In this document: one piece after another, positions 16,146 through 27,056 of the stretch
Layout: the number at the start of each line of letters is the position of its first letter
Numbering within the stretch: the first letter of the stretch is position 1
From: Microseira wollei NIES-4236
GTDB taxonomy: Bacteria; Cyanobacteriota; Cyanobacteriia; Cyanobacteriales; Aerosakkonemataceae
Assembly (NCBI RefSeq): GCF_020521235.1
Contig: NZ_BLAY01000015.1
Span: forward strand, 1-64,000
Reading direction: 5' to 3'
Length of the DNA: 64,000 nt
Notes under the pieces: generated by a model
Databases searched by the model: none
Seen by the model: the letters and a program-made list of their open reading frames with translations, nothing else
What the model was told of the DNA's origin: nothing
Translations under genes and position numbers: made by a program

Positions 16146-19100
16146 GTTTCAATCCCTAATAGGGATTTTGATAAGTTGCAACCTTTCCCGGCACATGTCG
16201 ATGAACTTGAGATGGCTTGTTTCAATCCCTAATAGGGATTTTGATAAGTTGCAACAACCCACAAGCATTAATTGTAATGTTTCGGCTTCTCGTTTCAATC
16301 CCTAATAGGGATTTTGATAAGTTGCAACGTGTATTTGGCAAAGCCAACAGCACAGATTTAATAGTTTCAATCCCTAATAGGGATTTTGATAAGTTGCAAC
16401 ATAGATTCTTTCCACGCTGAGCCGAATTTACTAATTAAATCGTTTCAATCCCTAATAGGGATTTTGATAAGTTGCAACCCCTCGATAATTTTAATATCAT
16501 TGTGTGACTGCTTAAAGGTTTCAATCCCTAATAGGGATTTTGATAAGTTGCAACCACGGTCTATTCCCTCCGTGTCTGTCTTATTTATTGTTTCAATCCC
16601 TAATAGGGATTTTGATAAGTTGCAACGCAACCTTTGTCGTGGGGTAGCATACGCCAGCTCAGCGCTTGGTTTCAATCCCTAATAGGGATTTTGATAAGTT
16701 GCAACAACTTGGTTCACGCACTCGAAGCCGTGGGTATTCGTTTCAATCCCTAATAGGGATTTTGATAAGTTGCAACCAATGAAGTTCAACGCATCGCTCT
16801 TTCCATTAAAGTTTCAATCCCTAATAGGGATTTTGATAAGTTGCAACCGAAAGGTATCGCCCATAGATAGAGTAATATCCATCGTTTCAATCCCTAATAG
16901 GGATTTTGATAAGTTGCAACCCAAATGTCCGTATAAACAAAGGCGCAGACCATGAGTTTCAATCCCTAATAGGGATTTTGATAAGTTGCAACAGAGAGTG
17001 ACCCGTAACTAACCGAATATTCCCCTTGGTTTCAATCCCTAATAGGGATTTTGATAAGTTGCAACCGGGTGTATCGCCTGGATGGACAACTAAGTGGAAG
17101 TTTCAATCCCTAATAGGGATTTTGATAAGTTGCAACGCAGATTGGCGGCGTGTTTGATGAGTATCTCTATGTTTCAATCCCTAATAGGGATTTTGATAAG
17201 TTGCAACACCGTGCCGCGGCTGCTTTTGTGGGCAAGCTATTAGTTTCAATCCCTAATAGGGATTTTGATAAGTTGCAACATGGCGGCGGCTATCTCGTTC
17301 TCGGATATAGAGAAGTTTCAATCCCTAATAGGGATTTTGATAAGTTGCAACTTTTGTTTTGTTATCTATTAGAAAGGTGCTGAATGGGTTTCAATCCCTA
17401 ATAGGGATTTTGATAAGTTGCAACCCTGTTGCGCAAGCGTCGGCCGCAGCTTCGTCGAAGTTTCAATCCCTAATAGGGATTTTGATAAGTTGCAACACTG
17501 AAGACCGCCAAAAACGCCATGGGGGTTGCCGAGGTTTCAATCCCTAATAGGGATTTTGATAAGTTGCAACATCATCAACATTCGTGGGGGCTGGAGGCAC
17601 ATCAGTTTCAATCCCTAATAGGGATTTTGATAAGTTGCAACTTTATCAAAAAAAGCAACGGCCTCTCTGGTAATGTTTCAATCCCTAATAGGGATTTTGA
17701 TAAGTTGCAACGGTGAGGGAGGCTTTTCTGGAATAATTTTATTTTTCCAGTTTCAATCCCTAATAGGGATTTTGATAAGTTGCAACTTTCTAGGTTGGCT
17801 TGCTCCGCCTGGAGCTTCGCGTTTCAATCCCTAATAGGGATTTTGATAAGTTGCAACGAATGGCTTGAGACAGACCTGGAGCGAACCTCTAAGTTTCAAT
17901 CCCTAATAGGGATTTTGATAAGTTGCAACTCGACACTCGCTTTCTTAGCGAGTGTCTAAAGGATTTGTTTCAATCCCTAATAGGGATTTTGATAAGTTGC
18001 AACTAGCTATGGAGAGAGGTAGTTTACTTTCTTTGCAAGTTTCAATCCCTAATAGGGATTTTGATAAGTTGCAACCCATTCATTGCGCCGAATGCTACAA
18101 GTACGCATCGGTTTCAATCCCTAATAGGGATTTTGATAAGTTGCAACTCTACGTCGGGAGCCGTCCCCGCTTTTTCTGTACTTCGTTTCAATCCCTAATA
18201 GGGATTTTGATAAGTTGCAACCGTTATTGCGCCAGTGCCTAAAGGGTTTTGTCAAATGTTTCAATCCCTAATAGGGATTTTGATAAGTTGCAACCTCGTA
18301 CTCAAGGGCAGCAGCGACGCGCTCTCCTTCGTTTCAATCCCTAATAGGGATTTTGATAAGTTGCAACCGGGTAAAACTAGATGGGGATAGCGGTGGTGAC
18401 GTGTTTCAATCCCTAATAGGGATTTTGATAAGTTGCAACCATATTGGCAGACTTAAACTTACCAGCAAGTTCATCGTTTCAATCCCTAATAGGGATTTTG
18501 ATAAGTTGCAACTTTATCAGCCCCTAGCAACGAGTGAATGGCTCACAGTTTCAATCCCTAATAGGGATTTTGATAAGTTGCAACTCGACGAAACAATATC
18601 AGGGGGCTGAATCTTCCTGTTTCAATCCCTAATAGGGATTTTGATAAGTTGCAACTCTAGAGATAAACTTTCCACAAGCAAACAAAAAAGGTTTCAATCC
18701 CTAATAGGGATTTTGATAAGTTGCAACGCAGAGGAAAAATCCTTGCTTGAGAAAGGTAAATCCGTTTCAATCCCTAATAGGGATTTTGATAAGTTGCAAC
18801 ATCTTTGGCTCCCTCTAGCTGGAGCTGCCTTTCAATGTTTCAATCCCTAATAGGGATTTTGATAAGTTGCAACCCCACATGCTCGTGCCAGTCCCCGTTG
18901 GCTCATACGTTTCAATCCCTAATAGGGATTTTGATAAGTTGCAACTTTTTACCCAGATATACAGAGTGGTTCCTGTTTGCGTTTCAATCCCTAATAGGGA
19001 TTTTGATAAGTTGCAACGCATCTCTTTTTTGTAGGCGTAATAATGGTCAGTTTCAATCCCTAATAGGGATTTTGATAAGTTGCAACCAGGCATTATCCTC

Positions 19101-21759
19101 TCCTTTCTACTCTCATGGCTCGCGTTTCAATCCCTAATAGGGATTTTGATAAGTTGCAACGCGAAGAATATACTCATAGACAAATAGGAATTCTCGTTTC
19201 AATCCCTAATAGGGATTTTGATAAGTTGCAACTCGCGCGATCGCAGGTTGACAGCCGCTAACTCTGTTTCAATCCCTAATAGGGATTTTGATAAGTTGCA
19301 ACTTTCGATTGAGAACTAAGTAGAAGCTCATTCCTTGTTTCAATCCCTAATAGGGATTTTGATAAGTTGCAACTCGTTACCGTCCATGCCAGCGATCCAA
19401 AACTTGCCCGTTTCAATCCCTAATAGGGATTTTGATAAGTTGCAACCCACTTAGTTCGCAGGAGGTCAAGCCAGATAGCTTTGTTTCAATCCCTAATAGG
19501 GATTTTGATAAGTTGCAACCCAAAAACCTTTTTCTTCAACTATATCTGTCTTGTAGTTTCAATCCCTAATAGGGATTTTGATAAGTTGCAACTCAACAAC
19601 ACCTTCACCAACTGATAAAACAAATGTCGTTTCAATCCCTAATAGGGATTTTGATAAGTTGCAACTCAGGAAGAAATTCGAGTATTTCAGGAAACCTTTG
19701 TTTCAATCCCTAATAGGGATTTTGATAAGTTGCAACGTGACAAATACCAGCGGGTATGCCAGCACAAGAGAGGTTTCAATCCCTAATAGGGATTTTGATA
19801 AGTTGCAACACGTGGATATGCCCATTGATTCAATCCGGAAGCAATGTTTCAATCCCTAATAGGGATTTTGATAAGTTGCAACGAACCTGGTTGAAACAGC
19901 CTATTTGGATTTACCCAGTTTCAATCCCTAATAGGGATTTTGATAAGTTGCAACAAAGAAGGCTTTTGCTTTTGTCTCAGCGTCATTTTTGTTTCAATCC
20001 CTAATAGGGATTTTGATAAGTTGCAACGGTGGCACCTTGGAAGGGGATGGACGTTCAGATTTAGTTTCAATCCCTAATAGGGATTTTGATAAGTTGCAAC
20101 CAGATGAACTGTTGGTTAATGATGAATTAATTAATGTTTCAATCCCTAATAGGGATTTTGATAAGTTGCAACGAGTCGCGTTTCTTGCCGAATAAGCGAG
20201 AGATAAATGTTTCAATCCCTAATAGGGATTTTGATAAGTTGCAACAGAAACATGGGCGCAAACTCAGCGGTCTCGGATGAGTTTCAATCCCTAATAGGGA
20301 TTTTGATAAGTTGCAACCTGAGTACAAGATAGGATTGACCCGTAACGTCGAGTTTCAATCCCTAATAGGGATTTTGATAAGTTGCAACTGACTTCCGCTT
20401 GGAAGTTGAGGAGCAATCGCAGGGGTTTCAATCCCTAATAGGGATTTTGATAAGTTGCAACTAGAGCGGGTATCGAGTACCATCTACTTTGCTTGTGTTT
20501 CAATCCCTAATAGGGATTTTGATAAGTTGCAACCCAAGTAGCTGGCGGTAAAGCGAATCTTCATTCCGTTTCAATCCCTAATAGGGATTTTGATAAGTTG
20601 CAACCAGAAAAGCCGGTGGAGGCTGCTACTCCAGCGCCCGTTTCAATCCCTAATAGGGATTTTGATAAGTTGCAACAAAGGCACAGGCGACTTTATCCCG
20701 TCCGTTGTACATGTTTCAATCCCTAATAGGGATTTTGATAAGTTGCAACGCGTAGAAAGCAGCAAGCAGCGCTTCAGGAGTCTACTGGTTTCAATCCCTA
20801 ATAGGGATTTTGATAAGTTGCAACTGATATGTATGTTAGTAGTACCACAGAAGTGGATATGTTTCAATCCCTAATAGGGATTTTGATAAGTTGCAACGTT
20901 TGTTTTGGGAAGCAGCGAGCGCTGGGTCAATGTTTCAATCCCTAATAGGGATTTTGATAAGTTGCAACGGGCAGCCCGCGCTAGCTAAATCGGCAGCATA
21001 AAGTTTCAATCCCTAATAGGGATTTTGATAAGTTGCAACCTTCAGTCTGTGATTACAACCTCTCCTCCATCTGTTTCAATCCCTAATAGGGATTTTGATA
21101 AGTTGCAACCTGGGCGGCCTGTTCACGAAGTTGAAATTCGTTATCCGTTTCAATCCCTAATAGGGATTTTGATAAGTTGCAACCAACCTGAAACAGTTAG
21201 CAAAAGCCAATTTGCCAGTTTCAATCCCTAATAGGGATTTTGATAAGTTGCAACACGGTACTGCCGGGGTTGTATGTTGGACGATTGGTGTTTCAATCCC
21301 TAATAGGGATTTTGATAAGTTGCAACCGTGAAGTGCCTGTTCTGATGCGAGCATGTCTTTGTTTCAATCCCTAATAGGGATTTTGATAAGTTGCAACACA
21401 GGTGTCAAGCCAAACGTGGCCTTGGGTAGACAAGGTTTCAATCCCTAATAGGGATTTTGATAAGTTGCAACAAAAGCTTATGGCAGCAGCCATAATTGAG
21501 TCATCATGTTTCAATCCCTAATAGGGATTTTGATAAGTTGCAACTTGATTATTTCAAAGACCCAGAAAGACTCTTCTGTTTCAATCCCTAATAGGGATTT
21601 TGATAAGTTGCAACAGTATTCAGTGCGCACCACTTGGTACTACGCCTTATGTTTCAATCCCTAATAGGGATTTTGATAAGTTGCAACATGGAAGAACTAC
21701 CATCTGGGTAATTTACTGAAATGTTTCAATCCCTAATAGGGATTTTGATAAGTTGCAAC
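16146..21759 (-). CRISPR. Type I-D CRISPR array, 78 repeats, 77 spacers
   Basis: On the plus strand each 37-bp repeat begins GTTTCAATCC, contains the CCCTAATAGGG palindrome, and ends AAGTTGCAAC. By eye I count 78 starts from 16146 to 21723 and see no variant repeat. Spacers run from 32 to 42 bases, mostly 34-37. The transcribed strand is probably minus: in that direction the repeat ends ATTGAAAC, the usual crRNA 5' handle, and the cas genes are transcribed the same way with cas2 next to the right end. The leader-proximal (newest) end is therefore at 21759 and the oldest at 16146. Confidence 0.98.
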
Positions 21760-22011
21760 CGACCGGCTCTAGAATGCTTACTGTATGAGGTTTTCAAGGT
21801 TCGTTACCGGGAGACAATATTAAAATTACCATTTCAGGCTTCGACCTGTCAAGCTCTCGCTGAAGCGATCGCGCTTGATCGCAGTCGTAGCAATAGTTTC
21901 AGAAGTACCGGGAGAGAATTTTTGGGGAGAGGGGGGTCAAAAGCTTGTGGGGTAAAGGTTTGGGCCGAAAAATTTCATCCTCCATTTTTTACACCTACCC
22001 TCTCCCGGAGT
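21760..22011 (-). promoter_or_regulatory. Predicted CRISPR leader
   Basis: A 252-base gene-free stretch between the cas2 stop and the first repeat in transcription order. It holds AT-rich tracts (TTTAATATTG on the minus strand), a HIP1-type GCGATCGC at about 21864, and an imperfect inverted pair ACCGGGAGAG / CTCTCCCGG (21909 and 22001). The position adjacent to cas2 and the repeat orientation make it the leader with the array promoter and the integration signal; the exact promoter boxes were not resolved. Confidence 0.7.
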
Positions 22012-22284
22012 TTAGGCAAAAAACACCGTCGTGTCCATTGGCATCTCGCCACCGATGCGTTCGACTTTACCCTGACAGCAGGCGCACAGGAAGTAAAAGC
22101 GGATGCTGTCTTCCTTCGGTTTAATTAACTTGGCGAGGCGCGATCTTAACTTAGCATATTGGGTTGGAGTTAGTTCGCACTCAAAGATCGAATATTGCAT
22201 CCACTGTCCGTAAGACTTTAGCGCTTTATGGATCTTAGTCCGGCGCTTATCTTCTGGAATATCGTAAGAAATCACAACGTACAT
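22012..22284 (-). CDS. cas2: CRISPR-associated endonuclease Cas2
   Basis: A 90-residue protein beginning MYVVISYDIPEDKRRTKIHK: the ferredoxin-like fold with the conserved first-strand Asp (YDI). QYSIFECELTPTQYAKL is the second characteristic segment. It forms the central dimer of the Cas1-Cas2 integrase. It lies two bases after the cas1 stop, so the two are co-translated. It is the last gene of the operon, directly followed by the leader. Confidence 0.95.
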   Translation of the reverse strand: MYVVISYDIPEDKRRTKIHKALKSYGQWMQYSIFECELTPTQYAKLRSRLAKLIKPKEDSIRFYFLCACCQGKVERIGGEMPMDTTVFFA

Positions 22285-22286
22285 AA

Positions 22287-23288
22287 TTATTTCATCACTA
22301 AAGGTGTATATTTCTCGATTTCGCCCATCAGATATTTCGCCAGCAGACGCGCTTGAAGTTCAAACGCTTCTTGATAGGTGCATTTCCGTCCCAAAACGGG
22401 ATGCGTAAATTTAGTTTGTTTCTTCTGGGCGTACAGTTTCAAAAATTCCCGACATCCGGTTTCAGTCAGTTTTACTACATTGCTCAGTGGTTCTGTAGTA
22501 AAGTCGTCGAGGGTTAGCAGTCGGCGATTGATCGCATTCAATATCATCGTATCCACGACCAAAGGTCGAAACTCTTCCATCAAATCGAAGGCTAAACTAG
22601 GACGCCCGTAACGTTGCAGGTGAAGATATCCCAAATAAGGGTCAAATCCCACAATGTTGAGCGCACTTTGCACATCGTGACGCAGCAGCGTATAACCAAA
22701 ATTGAGCAAAGAATTTACCGGATCGGTAGCGGGGCGATGTCTGGGTTTAAAAGTGAACCCTTCAATGCGAATCAATTGGTTAAAAATGCCAAAATAAGCC
22801 GCACTTCCCGCCCCCTCAAAACCTCGCAACGAGTCGATATTATGGGTTTTGTTAACCGATGCGATCGCATCATTTATCCTTTGGATTGCCGAGTCTAAAT
22901 CCAGTTCTGTCCAATCGCGCTGAATTTGTTGAATATTTCGGCGATAATTCTTCAATTTCCCCCGCACAAATCCTTGCACAACGTGAATCGCTTTTGCCGT
23001 TTCTCCTTTAGCTTCCCATTGAGCATTTCTCACAAAAATATTCTTAGTCAACTCCGGTTCCAACTTGCCCAAATATTTCCCCGTCTCCGTCATAAACGTT
23101 AAAGGAATTTTCCGTTCCAAAAGTTCCGCAATCAAAGCCGGAGAAATTGTCGCCCGTCCCAAAACCACCACCCCATCGATTTTCAGCAATGGTACATCTA
23201 AAACAGTCTTTTTATCGGCTTTAACTTGCAACCGTTCGTCAGTTTTACCGATAAAAGACTCAGCTTGCGTAATGTAAACCGTACCCAT
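22287..23288 (-). CDS. cas1: CRISPR-associated integrase Cas1 (type I-D)
   Basis: A 333-residue protein. The metal-binding residues are visible: Glu in LRGFEGAGSAAYFGIF, His in DPYLGYLHLQRYGRPS, and Asp/Glu in DLMEEFRPLVVDTM. The N-terminal beta domain starts MGTVYITQAESFIGKTDERL. Cas1 integrates new spacers at the leader end of the array with Cas2 and Cas4. Length matches type I-D/I-B Cas1. It lies 13 bases after cas4. Confidence 0.96.
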   Translation of the reverse strand: MGTVYITQAESFIGKTDERLQVKADKKTVLDVPLLKIDGVVVLGRATISPALIAELLERKIPLTFMTETGKYLGKLEPELTKNIFVRNAQWEAKGETAKAIHVVQGFVRGKLKNYRRNIQQIQRDWTELDLDSAIQRINDAIASVNKTHNIDSLRGFEGAGSAAYFGIFNQLIRIEGFTFKPRHRPATDPVNSLLNFGYTLLRHDVQSALNIVGFDPYLGYLHLQRYGRPSLAFDLMEEFRPLVVDTMILNAINRRLLTLDDFTTEPLSNVVKLTETGCREFLKLYAQKKQTKFTHPVLGRKCTYQEAFELQARLLAKYLMGEIEKYTPLVMK

Positions 23289-23301
23289 ATTTTCCCTCCA
23301 A

Positions 23302-23892
23302 TTAACTTGCTTCTTGATAGCGTTTAACCTTATCTGCCACTTGGGGCAAACACTGGGAATAAAGACTGCAACCCTGACAACGTTTGGTATAAATTGGCTG
23401 GGGAATAGTCCCGGTTTGTAGCAAAGTTTGAACAGCTTGAATGGTAGCGATCGCTTCTTCCCTCAACTCCCGATTAATCTCCACCAATTGCCGCTGATGG
23501 GAAGCCGCATAATAAACATAACCCTGAGTAATAGTTCGCCCCGTCATCTCTTCCAAACAAAGCGCTTGCGCCACAACTTGCATTTCATCGTTATCCCATT
23601 CCCCCTTACTTCCCCGCTTATATTCCACCGGATAAATCTGCCCCGAATCCGACTCAATTAAATCCGATTTTCCAATTAATTTATACCGTTCAGACTTGAG
23701 CCAAATTGCCCGCACCTGGTAGGTATCTTCCCGCATCCCTTCGCTTAAAGTATGGACGCGATCGTGTAAACTTGTCCCCTCAATCGTATACTGATTATCG
23801 ACAAATTCTCCCGCACAAAACATCCGCCAACAGCGATGGGGACAATAGGAATAATGATTGAGAGAAGCGATGGGAATGTAGTCTTCGTTCAT
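23302..23892 (-). CDS. cas4: CRISPR-associated exonuclease Cas4
   Basis: A 196-residue RecB-like nuclease. The four-cysteine iron-sulfur cluster is present: one Cys in YCPHRC near the N terminus and CQGCSLYSQC near the C terminus. Nuclease residues: H in SLHDRVH, D in LIGKSDLIE, E and K in YPVEYKRG. Cas4 trims prespacers and selects the PAM side. Four GCTAATT heptamers sit directly in front of its ATG, between it and cas6. Confidence 0.95.
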   Translation of the reverse strand: MNEDYIPIASLNHYSYCPHRCWRMFCAGEFVDNQYTIEGTSLHDRVHTLSEGMREDTYQVRAIWLKSERYKLIGKSDLIESDSGQIYPVEYKRGSKGEWDNDEMQVVAQALCLEEMTGRTITQGYVYYAASHQRQLVEINRELREEAIATIQAVQTLLQTGTIPQPIYTKRCQGCSLYSQCLPQVADKVKRYQEAS

Positions 23893-23898
23893 AAATTT

Positions 23899-23927
23899 GC
23901 TAATTGCTAATTGCTAATTGCTAATTG
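23899..23927 (-). repeat. (GCTAATT)4 heptamer repeat inside the cas operon
   Basis: Four heptamers fill the 36-base gap between the cas6 stop and the cas4 start. It is the same unit as the repeats at 5408, 7593, 15918 and 37502. It occupies the place where a cas4 ribosome binding site would be expected, so it may influence cas4 translation. Confidence 0.7.
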
Positions 23928-23928
23928 G

Positions 23929-24753
23929 TTACTGCAATCTGCGTACCATACCCATACCCATTGGGGTTTTCCGTCCGACACCACTATAAAGAGCAAAATC
24001 TGCTAAGGCATTGATGTTTTTAATTGCAACTGGGTTTAGATCGCCCATCAAACGATAGCTAACTTCGCCCACACAACCAATAAACTTACTGCGGGAATCG
24101 GGAACAATTTCCGTGTTAATATTGAAATAGCTGGGAAAAATCGACTCAATTGCCAGATGAGAAATCTCAATCCCGCTATACTTATTCCACCGATGCAGCA
24201 GACTATTAAATACACTATCCCGCGTCGGCAGTGCCGTATCAAATTGTCCCTGTCGAAACGCAGTCGGCGTGGCAAAAGAAAGAGAGATGATGCGATCGCT
24301 TTCGGAAGCCTGCTCGTATAATTGAGCATAAGTCATTGCATTAACCCAAGGTTGAGTAGATTGAGGCGTCCCTAGAATACTGGTGATGCGTAAATCCGCA
24401 GGTCCCAAATGCCAAGGATGTTCGGGATTAAGATTCAACCAAAGATGGGTTAACTTACCGAACAAAGTATCGTCGAGTAAAGTAATGCGCCACCAACAAG
24501 CAGTCCCCGGCGGAATTGCGATTTTATGTTCCCATTGCAGGGGATTTTCTCGCTGTTCCTTGCGTCGTTTGTTCGTTTGCAAAGGACTGAGAGTAAACGC
24601 TTTATCAGCTTGGGAGTCGTGGAGATAAGTACCGAGTTCGTAATCAACAGAACTCACCAAACTAAGGAAAAGCGCGTGGAAATGTCTTCCGGTGAGATAT
24701 TGCGGTGGAATGGGTGATAAAGGTAGGAGATTGAGGACAAGACTGTGAGGCAT
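23929..24753 (-). CDS. cas6: CRISPR RNA endoribonuclease Cas6
   Basis: A 274-residue RAMP-type protein that cleaves the array transcript within each repeat. The C-terminal glycine-rich loop SGVGRKTPMGMGMVRRL is the hallmark of Cas6. The N terminus has LTGRHFHALFLSLV, containing a candidate catalytic His, and the middle has the second RRM-like half (ESIFPSYFNINTEIVP). The product would carry the ATTGAAAC 5' handle. It sits between cas3 (29-base gap) and cas4. Confidence 0.92.
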   Translation of the reverse strand: MPHSLVLNLLPLSPIPPQYLTGRHFHALFLSLVSSVDYELGTYLHDSQADKAFTLSPLQTNKRRKEQRENPLQWEHKIAIPPGTACWWRITLLDDTLFGKLTHLWLNLNPEHPWHLGPADLRITSILGTPQSTQPWVNAMTYAQLYEQASESDRIISLSFATPTAFRQGQFDTALPTRDSVFNSLLHRWNKYSGIEISHLAIESIFPSYFNINTEIVPDSRSKFIGCVGEVSYRLMGDLNPVAIKNINALADFALYSGVGRKTPMGMGMVRRLQ

Positions 24754-24782
24754 GTTTTGGTTCCTATCTACTAATAAATTGG

Positions 24783-27056
24783 CTAAACAATGAAAAGCTC
24801 ATCATCAGGAAGACGCAGTTGTTTGCCTTTCATCGCCATTGTTAAAATTCCTGCTAATCCAGGTAAAAACCTGTATTCTTTTTTAGCATCATTGCTTTGA
24901 ATGACAATCGGATAAGATGCAATGCGTTCCCTTTGAAGTTGATATATTGTACTGGCATTTGCTATCGGGCAGATAATCACACCTGGGAGCAAATTTTTTT
25001 CAAGTTCTTTGAGTAGGGGAGAGGGTGCGATCGCGCCTCCCAGTCGCCTTTCAATGCGGCAATTTCTGAAAGCTGTCAACTTGTTGATTTCTTTGTTAAC
25101 AAACTCTTGCCAACTGTCGCAATAACGTAAATGAAAACTTAATTCATAGGGTGTATCGACGCGATTTGTTACTTCAATAAATTCACCCTTTTGAACAAAT
25201 TCGTAGTATCGCAACAAATGAATCGGGTCTAAAACTGTTTCCTCAGCTTCATCCAGCAACAAACCATGAGGATCGCGAATCGTCAAACTTTCAAACAAAC
25301 TAGAACGGAATTGAAACAGCGGTGCGTAACTAGCACTCCAAACTGAAGCAAACTCTTTTAAATCGACAGCATTTTCTTCTTGTTGAAAAACTGGTTCGTA
25401 TGCTTCTAAAGTTGAACGCCCAGCTTTCAAGTCTTCCCAATCTTCCGGAAAATTGGCTTGAAGATATCTTTTAACAAAAGCCTGACCTCCTTTGGTAAAC
25501 TTCCACTTTTTTTTGATATCTTTTAGAGAAGCCTTGGCAATATTTTCAGCACCTTGTAATGCTTTCATCCTGCCACGGTAGTAATCCCAGTCGCGGTTTC
25601 CTCCCAGTGTTTCTCTTAGAGTATCAAAAAGTTGCAGAATGAATTGACTACCAGATAAACCTGTCAATTTATCCTCTAATTCTAAAAGAGGACGGGCAAT
25701 TTCTAAAAAGGCTTCCGAACTCCAGTAAATTTGTAAAAAAGGTTTATCAAGACAGGAAAGACTATGTAGAGTTTGGCTTAAAGCTTGCCGTCCTCCCGCA
25801 CAGTCGAGAGAAGATAAACCTTGTTCCCAAGCGAGAGGAGAAAGGTAAGCGATCGCATCCGAATCAATATCCGTTTGCGACTTGCCTAATACCCGCCCAA
25901 CTCGTCCTAAACGTTGCCAAAAAGAGAAGCGATCGCGTGCAGAAAAAATCAACCAATCTAAATTTTGTCGCGTTGGTGCAGGCGTTTTTTCAAAGTTATA
26001 TCCCACATCGACTGTACTGGTAGCCAGAATAATCTGTTTTTGTGCTGCTGACTTGCGTTCAGTTTGGGGAGTAGAACCTGTAATGCGTCCAAACTTGCCA
26101 CCTAAATTTCTAGCATAAAGTAAATCTGCCAAGCGATTGATGTGGTCTTTAGCATCAAGAATAACTGCACCGTTATGGTGAGGTTTTTCGCGAAATCGGT
26201 TGGCAATTTCATCGGCTAATTCTGGCAACCATTCATCTTTGTCGGGTTGCGATCGCCACTCCAAATTAACTGCTGTTTGAGAAGGTAAAAGATTAGCTTT
26301 GTCATTCTCTCCATCAACTTTTACTATTCTCACACCTTGGCTTTCTAAACTTTTCAAAGCCAGTTCGCAAGCAGGTTCGGGTGTCGCTGTCAGCAACACC
26401 ACTCGCCGACCATTTTTGAAGAATCCAAAAACGTGGGAATATGCCAGATAAAACAACAAACTAACGAGTTGTTTGGCGTCATAGAGATGGAATTCATCAA
26501 ACAGAACAGTAGCAAACTTGGTGTAAAAACCGCTGGCGATATTAGTGCGATCTAGCTGGTTATATGCAAAGAAAGTGGCGTAGTAGAAAATATCCGGATT
26601 GGTGACTAAAAGAATCGGCTGATTTGCGCCTACATCATCAAAAACCGTAGCTGGATTGCGAATTACATTATACAGCTTTTCACTGGGACGACTACCCACT
26701 TTATCGCTAGGCCATGCCCTTACTTCTCTAGCAGAAGCCGCTTTCACAACGTGACGTAAACCAGCTTTTTTGACAAACTTTTCTGCGGCTTCTCGCTGTT
26801 GTTCTACTAACGCATTCGTCGGGGCAATGTAAATAGCACTTTGAGTGGGATTGTGCAGAATTACTGTCAATCCCGCTTGAGTTTTTCCCGTTCCAGTTGG
26901 CGATAAATCGAGAATAATATCGGCATTGCGAGAGAGGTCAAACACATCAACTTGATGTTTCAGTGCTTTTTCCATAAATGCCAATTCCGATGGCAAAGAT
27001 ACGCAAGCAGCAATACTGCGAGATTCCAATTTGGTCAATAATCTTTCATTGCTCAT
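24783..27056 (-). CDS. cas3: Type I-D CRISPR helicase Cas3 (no HD domain)
   Basis: About 757 residues from the ATG at 27056. Superfamily 2 helicase motifs are intact: Walker A SPTGTGKTQAG (K about 58), DEFH in LFDEFHLYD (about 187-190), LLTATPEP (motif III), ATSTVDVGYNFEK, and QRLGRVGR (motif VI). There is no HD nuclease domain at either end, as expected for type I-D, where HD is on Cas10d. An upstream in-frame start at 27125 would overlap csc1 by 80 bases; the ATG at 27056 overlaps the csc1 end by 11 bases and is preferred. Confidence 0.94.
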   Translation of the reverse strand: MSNERLLTKLESRSIAACVSLPSELAFMEKALKHQVDVFDLSRNADIILDLSPTGTGKTQAGLTVILHNPTQSAIYIAPTNALVEQQREAAEKFVKKAGLRHVVKAASAREVRAWPSDKVGSRPSEKLYNVIRNPATVFDDVGANQPILLVTNPDIFYYATFFAYNQLDRTNIASGFYTKFATVLFDEFHLYDAKQLVSLLFYLAYSHVFGFFKNGRRVVLLTATPEPACELALKSLESQGVRIVKVDGENDKANLLPSQTAVNLEWRSQPDKDEWLPELADEIANRFREKPHHNGAVILDAKDHINRLADLLYARNLGGKFGRITGSTPQTERKSAAQKQIILATSTVDVGYNFEKTPAPTRQNLDWLIFSARDRFSFWQRLGRVGRVLGKSQTDIDSDAIAYLSPLAWEQGLSSLDCAGGRQALSQTLHSLSCLDKPFLQIYWSSEAFLEIARPLLELEDKLTGLSGSQFILQLFDTLRETLGGNRDWDYYRGRMKALQGAENIAKASLKDIKKKWKFTKGGQAFVKRYLQANFPEDWEDLKAGRSTLEAYEPVFQQEENAVDLKEFASVWSASYAPLFQFRSSLFESLTIRDPHGLLLDEAEETVLDPIHLLRYYEFVQKGEFIEVTNRVDTPYELSFHLRYCDSWQEFVNKEINKLTAFRNCRIERRLGGAIAPSPLLKELEKNLLPGVIICPIANASTIYQLQRERIASYPIVIQSNDAKKEYRFLPGLAGILTMAMKGKQLRLPDDELFIV

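Noticed and set aside
16217-22128. Many short open frames containing VSIPNRDFDKLQ or FQSLIGILISCN
   Set aside because: They are translations of the stop-free CRISPR repeat in different frames and both strands; no protein-like features occur outside the repeat.
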